NCBI GenBank assembly: GCA_038045445.1
Contig: JBBSYC010000025.1
Coordinates: forward strand, 1 to 31,936
Length of the DNA stretch: 31,936 nt
Direction: 5' to 3'
Source of the DNA: SICU01 sp038045445
GTDB lineage: Archaea; Nanobdellota; Nanobdellia; Pacearchaeales; GW2011-AR1
The notes below the pieces were generated by a model, which saw nothing but the letters and a program-made list of their open reading frames with translations, was not told the origin of the DNA and did no database searches. Every line of letters begins with the position of its first letter. Within the stretch, counting starts at the first letter, position 1. Positions 23,303 to 30,894 of the stretch are shown here, piece after piece. The position numbers were made by a program, and so were the translations under genes.

Positions 23303-24190
23303 TCATTTTGAATAACTTCCACAATTTTTAATATATCTTTTGAAAAACCAATTAAGAAAAGGAGAGTCATCCTTCTTAATCTGACTTCTTTCAAGCGCAG
23401 TGTAATAACTATTCCTTTTTATATAAGGTATATCAAACATGGGGTATCCGTACTTATGTAAAACAAAGTTCATCATTAGTCTAGATATTCTACCATTTCC
23501 ATCAGAGAAAGGATGCATAGTTACCCATTTTAAATGTACTAGGGCAGCCAGTTCTACAGGATTTAAAGTATTTTTACTTTTATTATACCAATCAAAAAAT
23601 TCTCTTATTAAGAAGTCTAATTCAGATGGCATTGGAGGAGTATATTTGCTTAAAGAAATGCCTACTTGATGATTTCTAATCTCTCCAGCCACATCTGGCT
23701 TAGTTTTTTCGAATAGTTTTTTATGCCAATAAAGTACAATCTGTAAAGACAAGTCTTTTTGATAGGACAGCATTTCATAAAATACTTTGTTATGTTCTTC
23801 TGCTTCTACAACATCATTTATGGGTTTCTCAGAGGGAGTTATACCCTTTTCAATTAAGTTTGAAGTATCTTTTAAACTCAGAGAAGAACCTTCTATTTTC
23901 TGAGTATTATATGTAAATTTTACAGCAAAGGTCTGTTTTTGCTTAGCTCTCGAAGAAGGGGGCATTATTTTTTGTTCTTTAGAGTAATTGCTCTTTATCT
24001 TCTCAAAATCATTAAACCATTTTTCTTTATACAATTCTATGATAAACGCCCTTTTTATCTTCTCAATATCTTTAGGTATTTCTTTTCCAAGATATTTCTC
24101 TTTTTTTATGATTTTACTGCCTTCTCGTAAACTATGTTCAAGATAGTAATAGGTTTGTTCTCCAGTTTTCTTTTCTCTTATATTCACCAT
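23303..24190 (-). CDS. Fic family protein (AMP transferase), class II
   Basis: 295 residues from ATG at 24190; the GTG at 24205 is less likely because a TATA box (TTTATAAA, 24212-24219) lies about 26 nt before 24190. The Fic core HPFSDGNGRISR (about residues 225-236) has the catalytic His and the phosphate-binding loop. TQKIEG (about 95-100) is the (S/T)xxxE(G/N) inhibitory motif placed N-terminal, so this is a self-inhibited class II Fic protein. These enzymes AMPylate Tyr/Ser/Thr on target proteins. A winged-helix DNA-binding domain is not seen. Part of the island of stress/defence genes, one per cassette. Confidence 0.93.
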   Translation of the reverse strand: MVNIREKKTGEQTYYYLEHSLREGSKIIKKEKYLGKEIPKDIEKIKRAFIIELYKEKWFNDFEKIKSNYSKEQKIMPPSSRAKQKQTFAVKFTYNTQKIEGSSLSLKDTSNLIEKGITPSEKPINDVVEAEEHNKVFYEMLSYQKDLSLQIVLYWHKKLFEKTKPDVAGEIRNHQVGISLSKYTPPMPSELDFLIREFFDWYNKSKNTLNPVELAALVHLKWVTMHPFSDGNGRISRLMMNFVLHKYGYPMFDIPYIKRNSYYTALERSQIKKDDSPFLNWFFKRYIKNCGSYSK

Positions 24191-24246
24191 GTATCTTCTT
24201 GACACTACATATTTATAAATGTTTACTTTATGTTATAAATGTAGGG

Positions 24247-24293
24247 GTAAAAAACCTAGACCAGCAGTAACCCATCCGAACTGGGTTTTGGTA
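24247..24293 (-). repeat. attC-like site C, after the 209-residue protein gene
   Basis: Plus-strand CCTAGACCAGCAGTAACCC, then ATCCGAACTGGGTTTTGG. It shares GACCAGCA-x-TA and GGTTTTG with site B and TCCGAAC-x-GG with site A. Arms AAAACC/GGTTTT and CCAG/CTGG pair. The GTTAT end is missing (GGTTTTTTAC in gene sense), so it is the most diverged of the four. Confidence 0.35.
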
Positions 24294-24297
24294 AAAA

Positions 24298-24927
24298 TTA
24301 CAAATTCTTTGTGGTACATAGATTTTCAAATTCTTTATAAAATCTATTTACAATTTTTTTGAATTCTAAACTCTTCTTCATTTCCGAGATTAAGTTGTTA
24401 ATTTCAATTCCAATCTCATCAGTTAACCCAATGCCCAATATGAAATCCATTCTACTTTTATCAGATGGAGGAACGGAAATATATTTCGTAACGAGACTAT
24501 GCCATTTTTTAACTGAGTTTGAATCTTTAATTAAAAGTAATTCATTTTCTAGTATTCCATCAAAATATGAGGAGATTTGATTCCAATCAGGTATCTTACT
24601 ATAAAACATCTCATCTTCAAAAAATTTTAATGCAGTTATAGTATATTTGGATTTTATAAAAAACTCTGCTTTTTCATATGGGAAAATAAATTCTTCACGA
24701 ATCTTGTCTAGAAAAGCATGGAATTTCATTCCAGAAATAAAAGAATCTTCATTCAATACTTCTTTAAAACTTTTTACTGTAAAATGGGTCTTTTCTTTCT
24801 CGATTACCTTAAGATATCTGATATCGGGTAAACTTGTACCAACAAAAAAATCTTTTTTATTCTTATTCTTGAAATATTTGTCAAATAATTTCTCTGATAA
24901 GACTAGGTGTGTGATGAGTGTTGCCAT
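24298..24927 (-). CDS. Uncharacterised protein, possibly zinc-dependent phospholipase C/nuclease-like
   Basis: A 209-residue, mostly helical protein without a signal peptide. ATLITHLVLSEKLFDKYF, FFVGTSLPDIRYL, THF and SGMKFHAFLDKIREEF give an ordered set of His/Asp residues. This resembles the metal-binding pattern of the bacterial/archaeal Zn-dependent phospholipase C and related HD-like folds. The match is by eye and weak. ATACATAAATTTTAAAC at 24941-24957 is a TATA region about 26 nt before the ATG. One cassette-like unit bounded by sites C and D. Confidence 0.4.
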   Translation of the reverse strand: MATLITHLVLSEKLFDKYFKNKNKKDFFVGTSLPDIRYLKVIEKEKTHFTVKSFKEVLNEDSFISGMKFHAFLDKIREEFIFPYEKAEFFIKSKYTITALKFFEDEMFYSKIPDWNQISSYFDGILENELLLIKDSNSVKKWHSLVTKYISVPPSDKSRMDFILGIGLTDEIGIEINNLISEMKKSLEFKKIVNRFYKEFENLCTTKNL

Positions 24928-24990
24928 ATTGAACAGTAAAATACATAAATTTTAAACTTATCCCTAATATTCAGAACCCCCGTTTCAAAC

Positions 24991-25029
24991 TATAACGCCC
25001 GGACCAAGCAGTCCACGTTTGTGTTATCC
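24991..25029 (-). repeat. attC-like site D, after the RHH gene
   Basis: The most symmetric of the four. ATAAC (24992-24996) pairs with GTTAT (25023-25027), and GGAC (25001-25004) with GTCC (25011-25014), the spacers between them unequal. In gene sense it starts GGATAACACAAACG and ends GGTCCGGGCGTTATAG, close to the AAC...GGGCGTTAT ends of integron attC sites such as the Vibrio repeats. At about 39 bp it is shorter than known attC sites (about 57 bp or more). Confidence 0.5.
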
Positions 25030-25112
25030 TTGTGGGCGCGTAAAATGTTATTTTATGATTATCTCTAAGATATACCTTCTTTAGAGAACAATGTAATTTA
25101 TAAAACTTGTCA

Positions 25113-25301
25113 TCAGCAACGAGAAATGAGTTTTTCATGAATCTTTTTAACAATATATCTAACTTCTTCGATTGCCGATGGTTCTATTAATTTCTGCCTA
25201 ACAATTTCGGAAATAGGTAAATTATTATTTTCAGCTTCTTTTCTTAATTTATCTATTAAAGAAGTCTCTATTCTAATGCACAAGAGATAATTTTTTCTCA
25301 T
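25113..25301 (-). CDS. Ribbon-helix-helix (CopG/Arc-like) DNA-binding protein
   Basis: A 62-residue protein. NYLLCIRIETSLIDKLRKEAENNNLPISEIVRQKLIEP is the RHH pattern: one strand, helix, turn, and a second helix ending in a basic face. The start overlaps the upstream gene's stop (ATGA type). As a small regulator it may bind the palindromes at 26000-26062 or act as accessory factor in conjugation, both inferences. Confidence 0.65.
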   Translation of the reverse strand: MRKNYLLCIRIETSLIDKLRKEAENNNLPISEIVRQKLIEPSAIEEVRYIVKKIHEKLISRC

Positions 25302-25411
25302 TTTCCTTTATCCTGTTTTAGTTTTCTTATAAATTCTAAAATTTCATTTAGTTTAACTATAATAACATCAGGATCTATTTTGTTAATTGTTTGAAAGTTA
25401 TTATTTTCCAT
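25298..25411 (-). CDS. Small coupled protein (37 aa)
   Basis: ATG at 25411 gives MENNNFQTINKIDP and a helix (VIIVKLNEILEFIRKLKQDKGK). It overlaps the end of the methyltransferase gene by 11 bases and the RHH gene by four. A longer frame to 25480 lies inside the methyltransferase and is unlikely. It could be a coiled-coil partner. Weak support. Confidence 0.4.
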   Translation of the reverse strand: MENNNFQTINKIDPDVIIVKLNEILEFIRKLKQDKGK

Positions 25412-25967
25412 GAAAAGTTTCCTTGAATTTATTAGTTTCATTACCCCAACAGTCCCAGCCTTTGACTGTTTGGCGTGCAAATAATTCTATACGAGGAATA
25501 TCTCCAAATAAATCTACAATACTATCTCTTACCTCATCAGGTTTTCTTGAGTGTTCTCTTAATGGTGAAAGTACTACTTGTCTTACATTGTTAGATTTTC
25601 TATCTAATTTTCCCTTCAATCCAAGTAGGCAAACTTCAGTATTTGCCCTAGTCCAATTGCCCAGACCCATAAATGGTTGTTTGTTTTTCTTATTTGTCTT
25701 AATCCATGTAAACGCAACAGTAACATAACGAAAGCCCCAACTTTTTAGAGTTTCAATACATTCAGGCAAGATAGGACAAGTAGCCCATAAAAACAAAGCA
25801 CAGTTATCTTCAGTAATCTTTTGTACTGGAAAAAGTTTGATATCTTTGATTGGAACACAAGGATATTTCTTGAAGGAGTTAGTGGTATTATACTTCCAAG
25901 GCGGATCTGCATATATTATGTTATATTTCTTATTGACCTTAAGATTCCATGAAAATTCTTTTTTCAT
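25401..25967 (-). CDS. MT-A70 family adenine-N6 DNA methyltransferase
   Basis: 188 residues from ATG at 25967, set by a TATA box (complement of TATAAAA at 25991-25997) at about -27; a TTG frame to 26030 runs through the operator and is unlikely. YNIIYADPPWKY has the catalytic DPPW motif. CALFLWATCPILPECIETLKSWGFRYVTVAFTWIK and RQVVLSPLREHSRKPDEVRDSIVDLFGDIPRIELFARQTVKGWDCWGNE are typical MT-A70 blocks (SRKPDE, ELFAR, GWD.WGNE). It methylates adenine in DNA. On mobile elements such orphan enzymes protect against host restriction. Confidence 0.93.
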   Translation of the reverse strand: MKKEFSWNLKVNKKYNIIYADPPWKYNTTNSFKKYPCVPIKDIKLFPVQKITEDNCALFLWATCPILPECIETLKSWGFRYVTVAFTWIKTNKKNKQPFMGLGNWTRANTEVCLLGLKGKLDRKSNNVRQVVLSPLREHSRKPDEVRDSIVDLFGDIPRIELFARQTVKGWDCWGNETNKFKETFHGK

Positions 25968-25988
25968 GATTGGATCTAATTTTTTAGT

Positions 25989-26082
25989 TTTATAAAAAAT
26001 CGGAGACAAAAGAGACGTCCAGTTAGTCAACTACTTAGTCGTCCATTTAGTCGACTAAATGGTCTCCGATTGCCTATAAACA
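25989..26082. promoter_or_regulatory. Symmetric divergent promoter with palindromic operators
   Basis: Two TATA boxes, TATAAAA (25991-25997, minus gene) and CTATAAA (26074-26080, plus operon), are each preceded by one arm of an inverted repeat, ATCGGAGAC (25999-26007) and GTCTCCGAT (26062-26070). Between them lie the perfect palindrome CCATTTAGTCGACTAAATGG (26043-26062), a second TAGTCAACTA (26024-26033) and an extra TTAGTC. A dimeric repressor could control the methyltransferase and the secretion operon together. Confidence 0.65.
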
Positions 26083-26102
26083 CTTTAGATCACAGCACAA
26101 GC

Positions 26103-26285
26103 ATGAAGTTATGTATTATCTGCGAAGCTGAAACAAAAGATAATGAATTCTGTGCAAACTGCTTAAACTTTCTAAAATGGAAATATGAAACTAATTTTGA
26201 AGAAAAATTAGAGAGATTTCGTAAAGTAAAATCCTACCTTGACGAATGGCGAGAACAATCAACTGAAAAGGAGGTGAAAGAATGA
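26103..26285 (+). CDS. Small zinc-ribbon protein, first gene of the secretion operon
   Basis: 60 residues from ATG at 26103, leaderless behind the TATA box at 26074-26080. Cys4, Cys7, Cys17 and Cys20 form a zinc ribbon (CIIC...CANC). The rest is a charged helix (FEEKLERFRKVKSYLDEW). It may be a regulator. The stop overlaps the next start (ATGA), and AAGGAGGTG at 26269-26277 inside its end is a strong ribosome-binding site for the VirB2-like gene, so the later genes use Shine-Dalgarno initiation. Confidence 0.7.
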   Translation: MKLCIICEAETKDNEFCANCLNFLKWKYETNFEEKLERFRKVKSYLDEWREQSTEKEVKE

Positions 26286-26611
26286 AGGTACAAAAAATTG
26301 CTACAATTTTAATCATTAGCCTAATTTTTCTGATTCAGATAGCATCTGCACAGTTTAACAATACTTTAACTCCAGGAGAACAGCAAACATTTAACAGAAT
26401 TTTAGAACCTGTCATTAGAATTTATAATTTAGTTAAGTATGCTGCAACTTTCATTGCAGTTATAATGTTAGTTTTTGCTGGCGTTAGTTACATAACTAGT
26501 GGGTCGAATCCAGGAAAGCGTGAAAGTTCAAAGAGCACTATTATGTATGTTTTCATAGGGCTTGCAATAATCTGGGCAGCACCATTGTTTGTGCAGTTTA
26601 TTGTAAACTAA
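26282..26611 (+). CDS. VirB2/TrbC-like pilin of a type IV secretion system
   Basis: 109 residues. A Sec signal peptide (MKVQKIATILIISLIFLIQIASAQ) is followed by two membrane segments. The phrase LVFAGVSYITSGSNPGKRESSKSTIMYVFIGLAIIWAAPLFVQFI is the VirB2/TrbC family pattern, with the short cytoplasmic loop between the two helices. Such proteins polymerise into the conjugative pilus or line the channel. It is followed by VirB6-, PrgI- and VirB4-like genes, in the usual order for a conjugation module. Confidence 0.85.
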   Translation: MKVQKIATILIISLIFLIQIASAQFNNTLTPGEQQTFNRILEPVIRIYNLVKYAATFIAVIMLVFAGVSYITSGSNPGKRESSKSTIMYVFIGLAIIWAAPLFVQFIVN

Positions 26612-26613
26612 GC

Positions 26614-27015
26614 ATGGCAAATATGAAAAAGAAGGTAGCAGGTACTCTTGCAACAGGATTTTTTATTAAATTGTTGCTGTTGCAGGTTGCTACTGCGTGT
26701 CCATCTAATTTACAATGTACTAATTTTACAGAATCAGATAAATTAAGAGATTGTAATTATATTTGGTCTCAATCTTCAGGTACTGAAAGACAAGAAGCAT
26801 TATGTATTTTATGGGATCAAGGATATGATTTTTTAGGATATCAAAATAAACATTATCCAAGAGCACAAGCAAATTTTACTTTCCATTATAAAGAAATAGA
26901 AACAAGTAGATTTATTTTATTCTCTAAAATAATCATTTTTCTAATTTTTAATTATCTTTTGTTTTCTGTTTTAACAAAAAATTCATTCATAAGAAAATGC
27001 CTACCTGCGGTTTAA
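26614..27015 (+). CDS. Secreted Cys-containing membrane protein of the secretion operon, unknown
   Basis: 133 residues. The N-terminal hydrophobic signal (VAGTLATGFFIKLLLLQVATA) is followed by a Cys-containing extracellular domain (CPSNLQC, LRDCN, ALCIL; four Cys) with Trp/Tyr-rich parts. A C-terminal membrane anchor follows (RFILFSKIIIFLIFNYLLFSVL). The position between VirB2- and VirB6-like genes suggests a surface part of the pilus base or channel. The end overlaps the next gene by 19 bases. No family recognised. Confidence 0.65.
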   Translation: MANMKKKVAGTLATGFFIKLLLLQVATACPSNLQCTNFTESDKLRDCNYIWSQSSGTERQEALCILWDQGYDFLGYQNKHYPRAQANFTFHYKEIETSRFILFSKIIIFLIFNYLLFSVLTKNSFIRKCLPAV

Positions 27016-27806
27016 TTAATCTTGGTTCGTGTTTGCCTCAAGTTTTCTTTGAATTTATTACCAATTTAATCAACGAACCAATTCAACCATTTTTACAATT
27101 AACACTTAATCTTTTATCTGAAAGTGTAAATATCACTCTATTTGCCCATTTGTGGGCAATAATTGTTTACATACTTTCGATGTTCTATGCCTTACTTATA
27201 GTTGGATCTGGATTTAGCATTCTAATTGCAGGATATGATTCTGAAAAAAGAGAGCAAGCCAAAGTATGGCTCAGAAGCATAATAATTATGATTATTTTAG
27301 TACAATCTTCATTTTTTGCATATCAACTAATCATAGATTTGTCCTCTGCAATGGCTTCTGCAATATTGAGTTTAATTGATCCAAATTTCTTTACTATAAC
27401 TGTAAACAGTACAATTGGATTAGGATTAATTTTATTTTTTAATCTGTGTTATTTAGCAACTTTAATTTTAACGATGTTAATACTTATTCTTCGTTATGCA
27501 ATTGTATCTATTGGAGTCGTATTTCTACCAATAGGTATTTTCTTTTATTTTTTATCTCCACTTAAACAATTTGGATCTTTGATAATTAATATTTTAGGTG
27601 TATCTATTTTCATCACATTTTTTGATGCAATATTACTTATCGGCTTCTCTACACTTACAAGTGTTGCGTTATTTAATACTTTTCAAATTTTATTATTAAT
27701 AACTGCGTTTCTCACTATAGATATTTTAGCATTAATTTTAATGTTTTTTACAATATCTAAAGCGACATTTAACATTTATTCAAATATAAAGAGGTGGCGC
27801 AACTAA
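26997..27806 (+). CDS. VirB6/TrbL-like polytopic channel protein
   Basis: 269 residues with about six hydrophobic segments. A first segment set (HLWAIIVYILSMFYALLIVGSGFSILIAGYDSEKREQAKVWLRSIIIMIILVQSSFFAYQLIIDLSSAM) has the charged loop plus paired helices seen in VirB6/TrbL-type proteins. YAIVSIGVVFLPIGIFFYFLSPLKQFG follows. VirB6 forms the inner-membrane DNA-transfer channel. Assignment is by topology, size and gene order. One base separates it from the PrgI-like gene. Confidence 0.65.
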   Translation: MPTCGLINLGSCLPQVFFEFITNLINEPIQPFLQLTLNLLSESVNITLFAHLWAIIVYILSMFYALLIVGSGFSILIAGYDSEKREQAKVWLRSIIIMIILVQSSFFAYQLIIDLSSAMASAILSLIDPNFFTITVNSTIGLGLILFFNLCYLATLILTMLILILRYAIVSIGVVFLPIGIFFYFLSPLKQFGSLIINILGVSIFITFFDAILLIGFSTLTSVALFNTFQILLLITAFLTIDILALILMFFTISKATFNIYSNIKRWRN

Positions 27807-27807
27807 A

Positions 27808-28593
27808 ATGGCATACGAAATACCTCAACAATTAGAATACAAAGAAAAGATAATGTTTGGATTAAACTTTAAACAATTAGTATACTTTGGTATATTTGCT
27901 CCAATTATTGCAATTATTTTTTTTAAAAGTAGTTTACATATAGCCATAAAGATTCCATTTATGACTCTTTTTGCAGGTTTGGGTATAGGATTTATTTTTC
28001 TAGACTTAGATAAGCATATAAAAAACTGGTATTATTGGTATAAATCCAAATTAATTCAATTGCCCCATAAATTCGCAGAATTTATTCCAGTCAAAGAGAT
28101 AAAAGACAGTTTAATTATTACTAAAAATAATAAAAAACTCGCAATTCTAAAGATAACTCCAATTAACTTTTCTATTAAGCCTGAAGAGTCAAAACAAGCT
28201 ATTGCAATAGCATTTCAGAAATTTCTCAATAGTCTTGATTTTCCAATACAAATTATTATGAATACAGAAAAACTAGATTTGCAAGAATATTTTAACGAAT
28301 TTAATAATAGAATGGGAGATTCAGACCATTTCAAGCTACTTTTTCAAGGATATAAAAGACATCTAGAATCACTTACTAAAGAAAATGAAGTTATGAATCG
28401 AGTTTTTTACATTGTTATTCCTGAGAAGACAGATATTGGTATACAAATACAGATTTGTCAATCAAGATTAGCCAACATGGGACTCAAGAATGTGAGGTTA
28501 AATGATCAAGAATTAGACTTACTCTTAAGGCAGTTCTTTGTTTCTAGAAAAAAGGAGGATAAAGATGTTTCGAAAGAAAAATCAAAAGCCTAA
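27808..28593 (+). CDS. PrgI/VirB3-like membrane protein with a soluble extension
   Basis: 261 residues. The start (YEIPQQLEYKEKIMFGLNFKQLVYFGIFAPIIAIIFF) is the PrgI pattern of Gram-positive and CPR-type conjugation systems. Two membrane segments follow (about 24-41 and 48-66). The remainder (LIITKNNKKLAILKITPINFSIKPEESKQAIAIAFQKFLNSLDFPIQIIM...) resembles the N-terminal domain of TraC/VirB4 ATPases, fused here to PrgI rather than to the ATPase. The next gene starts inside its end (28565). Confidence 0.75.
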   Translation: MAYEIPQQLEYKEKIMFGLNFKQLVYFGIFAPIIAIIFFKSSLHIAIKIPFMTLFAGLGIGFIFLDLDKHIKNWYYWYKSKLIQLPHKFAEFIPVKEIKDSLIITKNNKKLAILKITPINFSIKPEESKQAIAIAFQKFLNSLDFPIQIIMNTEKLDLQEYFNEFNNRMGDSDHFKLLFQGYKRHLESLTKENEVMNRVFYIVIPEKTDIGIQIQICQSRLANMGLKNVRLNDQELDLLLRQFFVSRKKEDKDVSKEKSKA

Positions 28594-30874
28594 AGAGAAA
28601 GAATCGACCGATTTCTTTCCATTGAGTATTGAAAACTCTTCAAGTTACCTTAGAATAATAAATGAAACTAATAATTTGGTAAATAGAACAATTTATGCTC
28701 ATGGGTATCCAAGAAGTGTAGAAACAGGATTTTTGGATAAAATCATAAGCACAATGGGTAACTTTGATCTTTCAATGCACATTGAGCCTTTTGATATAGA
28801 AACAATGATGATTTTTCTTAATAAAGAACTTCAAAAACAAAGATCTGATCTATATTCTGCTAAAAGTAAAAATATCCTTAATTCAAGCCTTCAGATCAAA
28901 TACAATGATACTAAGGCTGTATTAACAAACTTACAGAAAGGAAAAGATAAATTGTTTAATGTAAGTTTATATTTTAATTGTAGGGCCAAAAATAAAGATG
29001 AATTAGAATTGCTTACTAGAAGAATACAAGCGGAGCTTAATTCCCTATTGATTATTCCAAAACATCCAACTTTTCGCATGACTCAAGGTTTTCAGTCATG
29101 TTCTCCTTTGGCCATTAACAAACTAAATCAAATAAGAAGTGTACCAACAGAAGCACTTTCTGCATTCTTTCCTTTTACTTCTTCCTTTTTACAGGCAGAT
29201 AAAACTGGAATATGGTTGGGTCAAAATAAAAATAACATTCCAATAATTAAAGACATCTTTAATCTGAGCAACCCAAATGGTTTGTGTCTAGCAAGTTCAG
29301 GATCAGGGAAGAGCTATATGGCAAAATTGCTTATTTCACGTTATTTGCTTAATGGTACTAATGTAATGGTGATTGATCCGCAAGGAGAGTACAAAGCCCT
29401 TGTAAATCGCTTTAATGGCCAATTAATTGATTTAAGCACAACATCTGAGACAATTATTAATCCATTAGATTTAATGGGTCACGACTATCCAGAAAAAAGA
29501 CTTGCTTTGTTAGACATAATACCAATAATGATTGGAGATCTTTCCGAGCCACAAAGGGCTATTATGGAACGAGCACTTACTGAGGCTTATGAAAAGAAAA
29601 AGATCTATGCAAAAAAAGTTAAGAGTTGGAGCAGAAAACCTCCTCTTTTAGAAGATTTGCTTAAAGCACTTAAAAGAATGGAGAAAAAGACCAGTTCAGC
29701 TGAAAAGCAAACCTTACGAAGTTTGATTAGTAGATTAGATTGGTATGTGAACGGAGTATTTTCTTTCCTTAATCAAGAAACTAAGATTAATTTTGATAAT
29801 CAATTTGTATGTTTTGACATAGGCAATTTACCAAAACAAGTCAAACCATTGATGATGTTTCTGATACTTGACTATATTTATATGAAAATGAAAAAAGATT
29901 TACATCGCAAGTTATTAGTTATTGATGAAGCTTGGTCTTTATTGCGACAGGCTACTGATGCTTCATATATATTTGAGATAGTTAAAACATGTAGAAAATT
30001 CAACTTAGCCTTATTTCTTATTAATCAAGAAGTCGAAGGAATGCTAGATTCAGAAGCAGGTAAATCTGTGCTTGCTAACAGCTCTTATACTTTATTGATG
30101 AGGCAAAAACCAGCAGTGATAAGGAATATCCAGAGAACATTTTTCTTGAGCGAAACAGAAGTGAATGCCCTCTTAACAGCAGGAGTAGGAGAGGGAATTC
30201 TTATAATGGATGATGATCACTCCGAAATCAAAGTTGTTGCTTCGCCAGAAGAACATGGAGTGATTACAACCAAGCCAGATGAATTACTTGTATCACAAGA
30301 AATACAAACAGAAGAGGAAAGAAAGAATTTGCTTCAAAAAGATTATAATAGGCAGGAAAAAGCAAAAAATAAACGTCAAAAAATAGATATTAATGTAGAT
30401 AGAGATGTTGGATGCACTAAATTAAAAGATTTATCAAATGATGAAATAGATTACTTAAAGAATTTTGGTTACAAAACTTATTCATTTCATAGCATCCTAT
30501 CAAAAAGAAAAGAAAGATATCTTATAGAATTAAGAGATAATGAAAGTCCACAACATATTTTCCTTACTCATGATATTGCACAGTATATAAAGAAATTTAC
30601 AAATAAAGTTGAAACATATCAAACAGTAAATCCAGATGTTGTTTTTAACATAAATGGAACTCAATATGCAATTGAAGTAGAAACAGGAAAGATGATTAAG
30701 CATAATAAGAAAGATCTGATGCAGAAAATTGAGAAATTAAACAAAGATTATCCAGATCGTTGGTTTTTTGTGGTTACAGATAGAAATTTATATCCTAAAT
30801 ATAATAAATTAGGTAAAACATTCACAAAACTTAGTATACAGAAAGAAATTCTGCGAATTAACAGTGAATCTTGA
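28565..30874 (+). CDS. VirB4/TraC-type conjugation ATPase with C-terminal PD-(D/E)XK-like domain
   Basis: 769 residues from ATG at 28565, preceded by AAGGAGG at 28552-28558; a longer frame from 28538 lacks such a site. N-terminal domain to about 230. Walker A is SSGSGKS (about 244-250); VMVIDPQGEYKALV follows. Walker B is LLVIDEAW (about 449-456). LFLINQEVEGM and the arginine-finger region complete a HerA/VirB4-type motor. It energises DNA or protein transfer at the membrane. After about residue 590 comes an added domain with NPDVVFNINGTQYAIEVETGK (about 688-708), a D...E-x-E-x-x-K pattern of PD-(D/E)XK nucleases. No relaxase or VirD4 is in the window. Confidence 0.9.
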   Translation: MFRKKNQKPKEKESTDFFPLSIENSSSYLRIINETNNLVNRTIYAHGYPRSVETGFLDKIISTMGNFDLSMHIEPFDIETMMIFLNKELQKQRSDLYSAKSKNILNSSLQIKYNDTKAVLTNLQKGKDKLFNVSLYFNCRAKNKDELELLTRRIQAELNSLLIIPKHPTFRMTQGFQSCSPLAINKLNQIRSVPTEALSAFFPFTSSFLQADKTGIWLGQNKNNIPIIKDIFNLSNPNGLCLASSGSGKSYMAKLLISRYLLNGTNVMVIDPQGEYKALVNRFNGQLIDLSTTSETIINPLDLMGHDYPEKRLALLDIIPIMIGDLSEPQRAIMERALTEAYEKKKIYAKKVKSWSRKPPLLEDLLKALKRMEKKTSSAEKQTLRSLISRLDWYVNGVFSFLNQETKINFDNQFVCFDIGNLPKQVKPLMMFLILDYIYMKMKKDLHRKLLVIDEAWSLLRQATDASYIFEIVKTCRKFNLALFLINQEVEGMLDSEAGKSVLANSSYTLLMRQKPAVIRNIQRTFFLSETEVNALLTAGVGEGILIMDDDHSEIKVVASPEEHGVITTKPDELLVSQEIQTEEERKNLLQKDYNRQEKAKNKRQKIDINVDRDVGCTKLKDLSNDEIDYLKNFGYKTYSFHSILSKRKERYLIELRDNESPQHIFLTHDIAQYIKKFTNKVETYQTVNPDVVFNINGTQYAIEVETGKMIKHNKKDLMQKIEKLNKDYPDRWFFVVTDRNLYPKYNKLGKTFTKLSIQKEILRINSES

Positions 30875-30894
30875 ACTGCGATTTATCTCGCAGT
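30875..30894 (+). terminator. Hairpin at the end of the secretion operon
   Basis: ACTGCGA-TTTATC-TCGCAGT, a perfect 7-bp stem starting right after the VirB4 stop, followed by GGATTTTTCTGG. A likely terminator of the operon. Confidence 0.55.

Noticed and set aside
24971..25153. Minus-strand 60-codon frame
   Set aside because: Runs through cassette-like site D and overlaps the RHH gene in another frame; no start signal.
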